A stretch of 16,138 nt of DNA. Origin: Clostridia bacterium (GTDB taxonomy: Bacteria; Bacillota_A; Clostridia; Christensenellales; Aristaeellaceae). Position 1 is the stretch's first letter. Every line of letters begins with the position of its first letter. The position numbers and the translations under genes are program-made. Below the pieces are notes generated by a model that saw nothing but the letters and a program-made list of their open reading frames with translations, was not told the DNA's origin and did not search any database. This document shows positions 8,607 through 15,382 of this stretch, piece after piece. The DNA lies in NCBI GenBank assembly GCA_017530275.1, contig JAFXMP010000140.1:1-16138 (forward strand), given 5' to 3'.

Positions 8607-10208
8607 TTATCGAACAGCGGCATTACGGTTCCGCTGTTTCTGTTCATTTGTTTCTCTGACCGTTTGCTGCGTCACTTGACGCAGCTGTTCCTCGAAGGTC
8701 ATTCGGTGTTCCGGTTCTTCTTCGGTTTCCAAAACTGTTTTGATGCAGTATTGAATCCAGCCGATGAGGTCGGGATCAATATCCTGACTTTCCAGTACGT
8801 CGGACACTTTTGTCCGATGTGCCTCCAGGCTTTTTAATTCTTGGATCATCTTGTCCTTGTCCGCGGCTTGTATCCCATTGGCTTTCAAATACTTCGCCGC
8901 CTTGACATAAGCCGCGATTTCGTCCTTGTGCGCTTCCGCGTATTTCTTTTTGACGAAATCGAATCCACGTTTGCTCTGCAAATAGACCGGCTGATTCTTT
9001 TCAAAGGCGGTGATATGCTTGAGCGCTGTTTGAACTTTCCTGATTTCCCGGTTTACTGTATTCAGTTCTGAAAAGAACGCTTTCTTTTCCTCAATGAACC
9101 GCTGAAAATCATCAAGGGTGCGGACATTGTGCTCCGTCATCCAGCAGAACACGGACGCCATGAATTTCAGGTCGTTGACGCCAGCCGTTTCTTTCGATTT
9201 CCGGCTCCAATCGGCCCGGCCTTGCTTGCGCATTTCTACAAAGCGAATCACGAAATCATAAATCGTAGGCTGAGGCTTTTCCGGTTCTGTCAGCTTTTGT
9301 AATGCCGCTTTCTTTTCTTTGAGCCATTTCCCAACGGAATAGAGCAGTTCCTTCAGGCGTTTCAGAATCCGATTGTGCTCTTTGATTGCTCGGTTGTAGC
9401 TTCCGATTTCCGTTTGGATCCCTTTCTGCTCCAGGTGGGAAACGGCGGGGCCGAGATGGATTGTGGGTGCTTCGTCTTTTCCCTGCCGGGCATAAGAACG
9501 GAGGTCGATTCGTTCCGTTCTCTCTGCTCTTTCCAGGTACAAATTGACGAGATCGGCCCAGGCCGTCCGCCATATTTCCGCCTTGCCGGGATCGTTCCAA
9601 TCCACGATGTTTTCCTTGTGGCTTTTGTAATTACCGGAGGGCAGTTTGATCTTGTTTCCATTCTCGTCAAGGTCGTAAATCTTTCGCGCTTTCGGCATCC
9701 AGTTTCCTTTATCATCCATGGCCCGCATGGTGAGCATGATATGGGCGTGGGGATTGCCGTCGCCCTTATCGTGAATAGCGTAATCCGCGATCATGCCTTT
9801 AGAGACAAATTGTTCCTGGCAATACTCCCGGATCAGCGGTTCATATTGCTCTTTCGGCAGTTCTCGCGGCAGGGCGATAATGAAGCCACGGGCAAGCTGG
9901 GCGTTCCACTGCTTTTCAGCTTTTTCGACGGCGTTCCATAAAGTCTGACGGTCTGAAAACACTTCCGGTACATGGGAAGGAAGCAGGATTCCTTTCGCCA
10001 AAACCTCATGGGCTTTATAAGCATAATTCTTCGTTCTCTGGTCATATTCGCTGAACAATTTCTCTCCGCTTTGATAAGCGGCCCCGGCAACGGCGGATTG
10101 ACCTTTGCTCCGCTGCCGGATGGTAATGCTGAAATGTGGGCAAGCGATCTTTTCCTCACCGTCCTTTCTCTTTGGGGTAGCCGGTTTACCGGCGCAGGGG
10201 CTTGCCAC
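8607..10208 (-). CDS. MobA/MobL-family relaxase (MobQ)
   Basis: Relaxases of this family nick one strand at oriT through a tyrosine and lead it into a recipient. Motif I is seen as SAVAGAAYQSGEKLF, with Y45 the likely nucleophile. The metal-binding motif NPHAHIML has H154 and H156. The CPHFSITIR start block is typical of the family. After the relaxase domain (to about residue 215) come long helical, charged segments up to the C-terminus. No helicase or primase domain is visible, so this is the short form. The only canonical start is GTG at 10206-10208, but the domain usually begins at the residue before ACPHFS. The first 20 residues are encoded by palindromic sequence and are probably not conserved (see findings). 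An oriT of matching type lies about 80-110 bp upstream. Confidence 0.9.
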   Translation of the reverse strand: MASPCAGKPATPKRKDGEEKIACPHFSITIRQRSKGQSAVAGAAYQSGEKLFSEYDQRTKNYAYKAHEVLAKGILLPSHVPEVFSDRQTLWNAVEKAEKQWNAQLARGFIIALPRELPKEQYEPLIREYCQEQFVSKGMIADYAIHDKGDGNPHAHIMLTMRAMDDKGNWMPKARKIYDLDENGNKIKLPSGNYKSHKENIVDWNDPGKAEIWRTAWADLVNLYLERAERTERIDLRSYARQGKDEAPTIHLGPAVSHLEQKGIQTEIGSYNRAIKEHNRILKRLKELLYSVGKWLKEKKAALQKLTEPEKPQPTIYDFVIRFVEMRKQGRADWSRKSKETAGVNDLKFMASVFCWMTEHNVRTLDDFQRFIEEKKAFFSELNTVNREIRKVQTALKHITAFEKNQPVYLQSKRGFDFVKKKYAEAHKDEIAAYVKAAKYLKANGIQAADKDKMIQELKSLEAHRTKVSDVLESQDIDPDLIGWIQYCIKTVLETEEEPEHRMTFEEQLRQVTQQTVRETNEQKQRNRNAAVR

Positions 10209-10212
10209 TGGT

Positions 10213-10238
10213 GCAGGATGTTCCGCAGAACATCCTGC
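10213..10238. repeat. perfect 11-bp inverted repeat between oriT and the relaxase gene
   Basis: GCAGGATGTTC (10213-10223) and its exact reverse complement (10228-10238) surround a 4-nt loop (CGCA). A smaller hairpin, GCCGG-TTTA-CCGGC, lies at 10180-10193. Neither is followed by a T-run, so they are not terminators. Position next to the nick site suggests a binding site for relaxosome proteins or a control element over relaxase translation. Confidence 0.6.
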
Positions 10239-10285
10239 TCAAAGTGGAGGCGGAAGCCGGAACGTCTGCCTCGCAGAGCGCAAGG

Positions 10286-10316
10286 ACACCGGGCAAACGG
10301 TGTATAATTGCGCCCT
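10286..10316 (+). other. oriT: origin of transfer (oriT) with MobQ-type nick sequence
   Basis: An inverted repeat ACACCG (10286-10291) / CGGTGT (10298-10303) is followed after one base by TAATTGCGCCCT (10305-10316). This layout, a small hairpin and then a TAAnTGCG/CCCT core, is that of RSF1010/R1162 (TAAATGCGCCCT) and Gram-positive MobQ oriTs (TAAGTGCGCCCT). The Ti plasmid core TATAATTGCGCCCT is matched in full if 10303-10316 is read. By analogy the nick falls between G10312 and C10313. It sits directly upstream of a MobQ relaxase gene, as expected. Confidence 0.8.
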
Positions 10317-10332
10317 GTGACCAGGGGCAGGG

Positions 10333-10662
10333 TTATTCTGGATCGGCTTTTTCATGGCTCGTTTCCCCAGTCATTCCCTGAATTGCTTTCTTAATAAGGG
10401 CAGTTTCTTCGTCCTTAACTAACAGGCTGTTGAAAGCGATTTTCAGCAGTTGAAATACCTGATCGTCCGTCAAAAGAAGAGGCTTCCTCATGAACGATTC
10501 CAGCATTGCGCCGCGGGTAAATAACCGGTGATTTCGCTTTTTCCGGTCAAGCTCCGCTTTTTCTCTGTGAAGGATTTTCATCTGATCGGCGTAACGCTTT
10601 TCTTTCTGTTTCGCGCCAGTGATCCGTTCTTCCAGTTTGCTTCTTTCCTGCTCACGGCTCAT
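10333..10662 (-). CDS. coiled-coil accessory protein, probable DUF3847 family (copy 2)
   Basis: The 109-residue protein starts MSREQERSKLEERI. Its first half is a highly charged coiled coil, followed by HRLFTRGAMLESF and LTDDQVFQLLKIAF, close to the parallel blocks of its neighbour. This pattern matches what I recall as DUF3847, small proteins next to relaxase genes in Firmicute mobile elements. I chose the ATG at 10660-10662 because GGAGG lies 7 nt upstream; an in-frame start at 10692 has no such support. The start overlaps the stop of the upstream paralog (10652-10654), so the two are translationally coupled. A relaxosome or regulatory role beside oriT is inferred from position only. The family name is moderately sure. 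Confidence 0.6.
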   Translation of the reverse strand: MSREQERSKLEERITGAKQKEKRYADQMKILHREKAELDRKKRNHRLFTRGAMLESFMRKPLLLTDDQVFQLLKIAFNSLLVKDEETALIKKAIQGMTGETSHEKADPE

Positions 10663-11011
10663 GGCTTTCCTCCAACTTGATCCCCGAATCATCGGGTTCT
10701 TCGGTCTGTACGGAATTACTCGGTTTCCGTGCGGAAATCAGTTCTGCCAATTTGCTTTGAGAAAAGTTGCTGCGGAACATGATTTCCAGCAGATAGGAAA
10801 TATCCCCATCGGTCAATTTCAGAGGCTCTTTCAGAAACGATTCCAGGATTTTTCCCCGGCTGATCAGCCGTTCATTTTCCGCCTGTTCCGCCAATAATCT
10901 TTTCTTGGCTTGCAGGGCTTTCTTCTCTTCCTTCGTTTTCTGTAGGCGGGCTTCTGTTCGCTTTAACTGTTCTTCAATTTTGCTGCATTTCATGATTCTT
11001 TTTTCCACCAT
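10652..11011 (-). CDS. coiled-coil accessory protein, probable DUF3847 family (copy 1)
   Basis: This 119-residue protein is a paralog of the next gene downstream. RLISRGKILESFLKEPLKLT here pairs with RLFTRGAMLESFMRKPLLLT there, and DISYLLEIMF with QVFQLLKIAF. The N-terminal 45 residues are a Lys/Glu-rich coiled coil. The C-terminal tail is acidic and probably disordered. Two starts are possible: ATG at 11009-11011, with GAAGG immediately before it and so too close, or ATG at 10991-10993 (MKCSKIEEQLKR), with GGTGGA about 10 nt upstream. The second is somewhat better for spacing. As first gene of the leftward relaxase operon it probably shares a promoter in the 11012-11200 gap, though I see no clear hexamers there. 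Confidence 0.6.
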   Translation of the reverse strand: MVEKRIMKCSKIEEQLKRTEARLQKTKEEKKALQAKKRLLAEQAENERLISRGKILESFLKEPLKLTDGDISYLLEIMFRSNFSQSKLAELISARKPSNSVQTEEPDDSGIKLEESHEP

Positions 11012-11204
11012 CCTTCATAATAATGATTATGATTGCCTTTGTCCGGCGAATCCTTTTGCCAGCCCGCGCGCTGCTGACAGAAATCATTTTACCAGCACAA
11101 AAGCCTCAGTGCCGTATATCCAAAAGGTTGGAAAAATGAACGAAAAGCAGGAGATTTCCACGCTTATGGAAAAGAAACAAACGGGAAAAAGGAGAGTGAT
11201 CGAA

Positions 11205-12011
11205 ATGCTGACGATCCAAGAGAGATTGGGAGATTTGCGGGCAGCACGAGGATTGAATTATGAACAGCTTGCCGAAGAAACCGGGCTATCCAAATCGGCG
11301 CTGCAGCAGTATGAAAACAACGAATTCAAAGATATCAGCCATTTTGCAATCCTGAAGCTGGCGAAATATTACGGCGTGACCACCGATTATCTGCTCGGTC
11401 TTTCGGAAACAAAAAAGCACGCTGCCGACGACATCAACAGTCTGCGGTTGAGCGATGAATTGATCGAAATATTGCAGCAGGGAAAGATCAATGTGCCCCT
11501 GTTTTGTGAATTGGCGGCGCACAAGGATTTCCCGAAATTGCTGGCGGATATCGAATTGTATGCCAATCGCTTTGCGTCCAAAGCGATAGAATTCCTGAAT
11601 GCTTTCGTCAATACCGGGAGAGAGCAGATCATCCAGAAAAGCAAACCGCTCCAGCCGGATCATTTTCTGGATATGCTGAGCGATATTCAGGTCGATGAAG
11701 GCAACTATTTCGACAGGCGGATCCACGATGATTTGGACGTTATTGTGAAGGATATCCGGGAAGCGCACAAGGACAGGAACGAAAGCGCCCTGGACGATCC
11801 GAATTACGATCCGGTCACTATCATGACCAAAACGCTCGACGAATTGCAAAACTTCAAAGGCAGCGAGCTTGAAAAGAGGGTTTTCATTTTCTGCAAGTCA
11901 AACGGGATCATTTATTCAAAACTGACGGATGAGGAAAAGATTTGGCTGACGCGAATCATTCAGAAATCCAAGAAGGTGCAATCAGCTATTTCGCAAAGAG
12001 GAAAGAAATAA
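11205..12011 (+). CDS. Cro/CI-type helix-turn-helix regulator of the mobile element
   Basis: The 268-residue protein has an XRE-type HTH at about residues 5-62 (IQERLGDLRAARGLNYEQLA, then TGLSKSALQQYENN and KLAKYYGVTTDYLLGL). A helical C-terminal part of about 200 residues has no recognised domain. I chose ATG 11205 because AAAGGAG lies about 10-12 nt upstream and the domain starts directly there. Upstream in-frame starts at 11136 and 11166 are weaker, and the longest reading from 10905 would run antisense through the accessory gene. It is divergent from the mob operon and across from a short gap, the usual place for a repressor that controls transfer genes. Target genes are inferred from position. 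Confidence 0.78.
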   Translation: MLTIQERLGDLRAARGLNYEQLAEETGLSKSALQQYENNEFKDISHFAILKLAKYYGVTTDYLLGLSETKKHAADDINSLRLSDELIEILQQGKINVPLFCELAAHKDFPKLLADIELYANRFASKAIEFLNAFVNTGREQIIQKSKPLQPDHFLDMLSDIQVDEGNYFDRRIHDDLDVIVKDIREAHKDRNESALDDPNYDPVTIMTKTLDELQNFKGSELEKRVFIFCKSNGIIYSKLTDEEKIWLTRIIQKSKKVQSAISQRGKK

Positions 12012-12049
12012 TCAATTGCGAATCATTCTTTTGGCGTCTCAATTTTTAC

Positions 12050-12078
12050 TTGCTTTGATAATACATTTGTGATATACT
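12050..12078 (+). promoter_or_regulatory. sigma70-type promoter of the RHH-TIR operon
   Basis: TTGCTT (12050-12055) and TATACT (12073-12078) are separated by 17 bp in an A/T-rich gap. The start codon of the RHH gene follows 44 bp later, with AAAGAGGA at 12105-12112 as ribosome binding site. It is the only clear promoter-like pair before the TIR gene. Confidence 0.5.
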
Positions 12079-12121
12079 TTGTTACGAGAAAAAAGTTATC
12101 AATTAAAGAGGATATTTCATC

Positions 12122-12313
12122 ATGTCAGAAAAGAAATTGATCATCCCGCCGCACCGTTATGGACGGGAATCCACGGTGATTTCCCTCCGGCTGCCGAAGG
12201 ATATGCTGGCGGAAATCGACCAGGCTGCAAAGGATACGGGCAGAACCAGAAATGAAATCGTGGTTTTATGCATGGAATTTGCTTTGGAGCACATGGAAAT
12301 TGAAAGTAAGTGA
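12122..12313 (+). CDS. ribbon-helix-helix (CopG/Arc-type) DNA-binding protein
   Basis: The 63-residue protein has a basic N-terminus (KKLIIPPHRYGRES), then a beta strand and two helices, STVISLRLPKDMLAEIDQAA and GRTRNEIVVLCMEFALEHME. This is the standard RHH pattern: a strand inserted into the major groove as a dimer, with the second helix starting at the conserved G-R-T-R-N turn. Many RHH proteins repress their own operon. The stop is 12 bp before the start of the TIR gene and both follow one promoter, so autoregulation of the TIR operon is the most economical reading. It could also be an antitoxin-like partner, but no evidence beyond the layout supports that. Its GC-rich codons resemble the TIR N-terminus rather than the mobile element. 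Confidence 0.75.
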   Translation: MSEKKLIIPPHRYGRESTVISLRLPKDMLAEIDQAAKDTGRTRNEIVVLCMEFALEHMEIESK

Positions 12314-12325
12314 GGAGTACGGAAG

Positions 12326-15259
12326 ATGGCTATTCTGAAATGCAAAATGTGCGGCGGGGATATCCTGCTGAGCGAGGACAAAACCACGGGAACCTGCGAC
12401 CATTGCGGCAGTACCATGACCTTTCCCCGGGTATCGGACGAACAGAAGCTGAACCTGTACAACCGCGCCAATCACTTCCGGCGGCAGAATGAGTTTGACA
12501 AGGCAATCACTGCTTACGAACGCATTTTGGATCAAGATGATACAGACGCGGAAGCCCATTGGGGCACGGTGCTTTCCCGGTACGGCATCGAGTATGTGGA
12601 AGACCCGGTGACCCATGAACGCATCCCCACCTGTCACCGAGTGCAGCTCACGTCCATTCTTTCGGACGGGGATTATTTGGCTGCCCTGGAAAACGCCCCG
12701 GACACCGCTTCCCGCGATTTGTACGAGCAGGAGGCCCGCCGCATCGCAGAGATTCAGAAGGGCATTCTGTACATTTCCTCCCAGGAAAAACCTTACGACG
12801 TGTTCATCTGCTATAAAGAAACGGATGATTCCGGAAGCCGCACCAAGGATTCCACCCTGGCCCAGGAAATCTATTATCAACTGACCAATGAAGGCTACAA
12901 GGTCTTTTTCTCCCGCATCACGCTGGAAGACAAATTGGGCCAGCAGTACGAGCCTTATATTTTTGCCGCCCTGAACAGCGCCAAGGTCATGCTGGTAGTG
13001 GGCACCAAGCCGGAATGCTTCAACGCCGTGTGGGTGAAGAACGAATGGAGCCGCTACCTGGCGCTGATGAAAATTGATCGCAGCCGCCTGCTGATCCCCT
13101 GCTATCGGGACATGGATCCCTATGATCTGCCGGAGGAGCTGTCCGCCCTGCAAAGCCAGGACATGAGCAAAATCGGCTTCATGCAGGATTTGATCCGGGG
13201 CGTGAAAAAGGTGCTGGACAGCAAAAAGCCCGAAGCGGCTAAGCCCCAGACCGTGGTTCAGCAGGCCGCCCCCGCCGCCGCCAGCGTGGAAAACCTGGTG
13301 AAGCGCGCTTACCTGTTCATGGAGGACGGGGATTTCAAAAGCGCCAACGAATACTTGGATCGGGTGCTGGACGAGGACGCCGAATATGCCCCTGCCTACG
13401 CCGCCAAGGTATGCACCGCACTTGGTTTCCGAAAGGAAAGCGATTTGGCCGAAGCCACATTCCTGTATGCCGATCATCCCGACTGGAAAAAAGCCCTACG
13501 TTTTGCAAACCCCAAACAGAAAGACATTTATGAAGGATACTATACGCAGGTAAAACAACGAGTTCATAGACAGATTCAGACCTATGCCTATGACTGCGCC
13601 ATAGAAATGGCCGTTGATCCCCATGCCGACCGGAAACAGCTTGACCTGGAATTGGAGCAATATACGGCGTCCTGCGAAACATGGAAGGAGAACCGAGCGG
13701 ATGGTAGCAGAAGGGCGAAAGCGGAACAGAACGAAGCTTCTTTTCTGCGTGCTGTGCAGTATCTGGAACCCGGCGATGTAACGGAATCGGGCTTCAAAAC
13801 AGCGGCGGAAATGTTTCAGGATATAGGTGATAATGCGTCGGAAACAAGGGCAAGAGAATGCCTCATATTGGCAGAACAAGCTTTGCAGAAAGGCATTTAC
13901 CAGCAAGCGGAAAAGCAAAGTGAAAGGGCTGTTGGAGCGTATCAATTAGACCGTATAGCCGAACTCTTTCTGACAATTCCTGATTACAAAGATGCAAAAG
14001 AACGAGCGAAAGATTGCCATCAGCGTGCTGAATCCAAAAGAGAATCATTGTATAATGACACGATCGAAATAATACAGAAAGCAGGAGATGAAAGCACCAA
14101 GTGGAAAAAAGTACAGGATTGGCTGAATTTGCCAGATTTGGACGATTATCGGGATGTACCTACCCTGCGCGTCAAAGCAGCGCAGCGCTATAAAGAGTGC
14201 GTTGAAGCCGAGAAAGAAGAACGGCATAGAAAACAGCAGCAACAGGCTGCTGCATTGGAAAGAGCTAAGCCCAAAATAATCTTTGCCTGCCTCGCAGCCT
14301 TACTGATTGTTGCGGCGGTGATCGTAACGATTAGGGTGATTATTCCCGGACATAATTATCGGAATGCGATTGCACTACGACAAGAAGGGAGATACGAAGA
14401 AGCAATAACGTTGTTAAGCACACTTGGCGATTATTCTGATTCAGCTGCACAGATCACTGAAACAAGATACCAGCAGGCAAAAGCATTAAATGCTAAGGGA
14501 GACTACACTGGAGCGTTTGCACTATTACGCAACATCAGGGACTATAAAGATGTTGCAAGTCTCCTGGTGAATGATCATAATCTTTCTGTAGCAGCAAAAG
14601 AAGCGATCAATTTGGGGTATAGCGTAGGTGATTATGTGACTTTTGGTCATTACCCACAGACAAGAGAAGGCAACGATAGTACGCCGATCGAGTGGCTTGT
14701 ACTGGACAGGGGCTTACATAAAGCCCTTTTGATCAGCAGGTATGCTTTGGATGCAAAACCTTATAATATAGACGATAAGAATACTACATGGGAAAAGAGT
14801 ACATTGCGGGCATGGCTGAATGATACATTTATGAACAAAGCTTTCACCGAGCAAGAACAAACCGGAATCCTACTAACGAACGTAGACAACAGTATTAGTC
14901 AAGGATATTGGACTACAAGCAATGAGAATCACACGCAAGACAGGATCTTTTTGCTGAGCTACACAGAAGCGAGCAAGTACATGGACTTCTCTCATAGTGG
15001 TGATGGAATAAATTCAAAATCTCAGGTGGTGCCAACGGCTTATGCGCTGCTGGAAGGTGCTTCTTCATCCAACGATAGCAAGACCGCAAATGGTGCTGCG
15101 GTAGGGCGGTGGTGGCTTCGGTCGCCTGGACGCAATCAGAGCATCGCCATGTATGTGGACTACGACGGCTCTTTCAGCAGCCGTAGTGTCAGCAATTCGT
15201 CTGTTTGTGTTCGTCCCGCTTTGTGGATTGATATTGATCTGGTAGCTGATATTTTCTGA
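12326..15259 (+). CDS. zinc-ribbon TIR-domain membrane protein with C-terminal DUF6273-like ectodomain
   Basis: Domains of this 977-residue protein in order: a zinc ribbon (C6, C9, C24, C27); helical TPR-like sequence to about 150; a TIR domain from about 156 to 290, with box 1 YDVFICYKE and FNAVWVKNEWSRYL, in which E240 lies where TIR NADases carry the catalytic glutamate. An Ala/Pro-rich linker follows, then TPR-like repeats (about 320-640). One membrane segment lies at about 651-674, with Arg/Lys-rich sequence before it. Short repeats with DYSD/DYKD (702, 739) follow. From about 765 to the end is a DUF6273-like domain (GDYVTFGHYPQT, PIEWLVLD, LRAWLNDTF, WWLRSPG, VRPALWI). Charge bias predicts the TIR inside and the C-terminus outside. 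GAGGAG lies upstream of the ATG. Known TIR enzymes cleave NAD+ or make signals from it; activity here is inferred. Base composition shifts from GC-rich to AT-rich near 13490. The DUF6273 name is from memory. Confidence 0.85.
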   Translation: MAILKCKMCGGDILLSEDKTTGTCDHCGSTMTFPRVSDEQKLNLYNRANHFRRQNEFDKAITAYERILDQDDTDAEAHWGTVLSRYGIEYVEDPVTHERIPTCHRVQLTSILSDGDYLAALENAPDTASRDLYEQEARRIAEIQKGILYISSQEKPYDVFICYKETDDSGSRTKDSTLAQEIYYQLTNEGYKVFFSRITLEDKLGQQYEPYIFAALNSAKVMLVVGTKPECFNAVWVKNEWSRYLALMKIDRSRLLIPCYRDMDPYDLPEELSALQSQDMSKIGFMQDLIRGVKKVLDSKKPEAAKPQTVVQQAAPAAASVENLVKRAYLFMEDGDFKSANEYLDRVLDEDAEYAPAYAAKVCTALGFRKESDLAEATFLYADHPDWKKALRFANPKQKDIYEGYYTQVKQRVHRQIQTYAYDCAIEMAVDPHADRKQLDLELEQYTASCETWKENRADGSRRAKAEQNEASFLRAVQYLEPGDVTESGFKTAAEMFQDIGDNASETRARECLILAEQALQKGIYQQAEKQSERAVGAYQLDRIAELFLTIPDYKDAKERAKDCHQRAESKRESLYNDTIEIIQKAGDESTKWKKVQDWLNLPDLDDYRDVPTLRVKAAQRYKECVEAEKEERHRKQQQQAAALERAKPKIIFACLAALLIVAAVIVTIRVIIPGHNYRNAIALRQEGRYEEAITLLSTLGDYSDSAAQITETRYQQAKALNAKGDYTGAFALLRNIRDYKDVASLLVNDHNLSVAAKEAINLGYSVGDYVTFGHYPQTREGNDSTPIEWLVLDRGLHKALLISRYALDAKPYNIDDKNTTWEKSTLRAWLNDTFMNKAFTEQEQTGILLTNVDNSISQGYWTTSNENHTQDRIFLLSYTEASKYMDFSHSGDGINSKSQVVPTAYALLEGASSSNDSKTANGAAVGRWWLRSPGRNQSIAMYVDYDGSFSSRSVSNSSVCVRPALWIDIDLVADIF

Positions 15260-15382
15260 ACTATAATAGTAAAAGGTACAATGCCAAAGTCTCTATTGGT
15301 TCGTTAATCAAATTACAAGCAGTTCATTTCATAAAAGGATTGTCGGGTATATGAATGCACAGTCATAAAAGGAGGCACACAA

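Larger units (their letters stand above)
5344..12011. mobile_element. integrative mobilizable element (serine recombinase / MobQ type), boundaries approximate
   Basis: The block carries two large serine recombinases, TnpW, a MobA/MobL relaxase, an oriT, two coiled-coil accessory proteins and a Cro/CI-type regulator. It lies between the GC-rich helicase gene and the RHH-TIR operon and has a lower GC content than both. There are no coupling protein or type IV secretion genes, so transfer would depend on a helper element. The recombinases sit at the left edge, where such elements usually have one attachment site. I could not find a convincing direct repeat between 5296-5400 and 12012-12121, so the exact ends are not fixed. 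Serine recombinases often use cores of only a few base pairs. The RHH-TIR operon could still be cargo. Confidence 0.6.

Noticed and set aside
10905..11204. N-terminal extension of the HTH regulator to 10905
   Set aside because: It would run antisense through the accessory protein gene and its sequence is Cys/Phe/Ser-rich without domain match. ATG 11205 has a good ribosome site and begins the HTH domain.
12266..13477. 403-residue open frame on the - strand opposite the TIR gene
   Set aside because: It is antisense to a well-supported coding region with clear zinc-ribbon and TIR motifs, has no recognisable domain, and long antisense frames are expected in GC-rich genes.
14200..15382. Diversity-generating retroelement
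   Set aside because: Only a target-like C-terminus is visible. No reverse transcriptase, accessory gene or template repeat occurs in the window, so it is kept as a question and not called as a feature.
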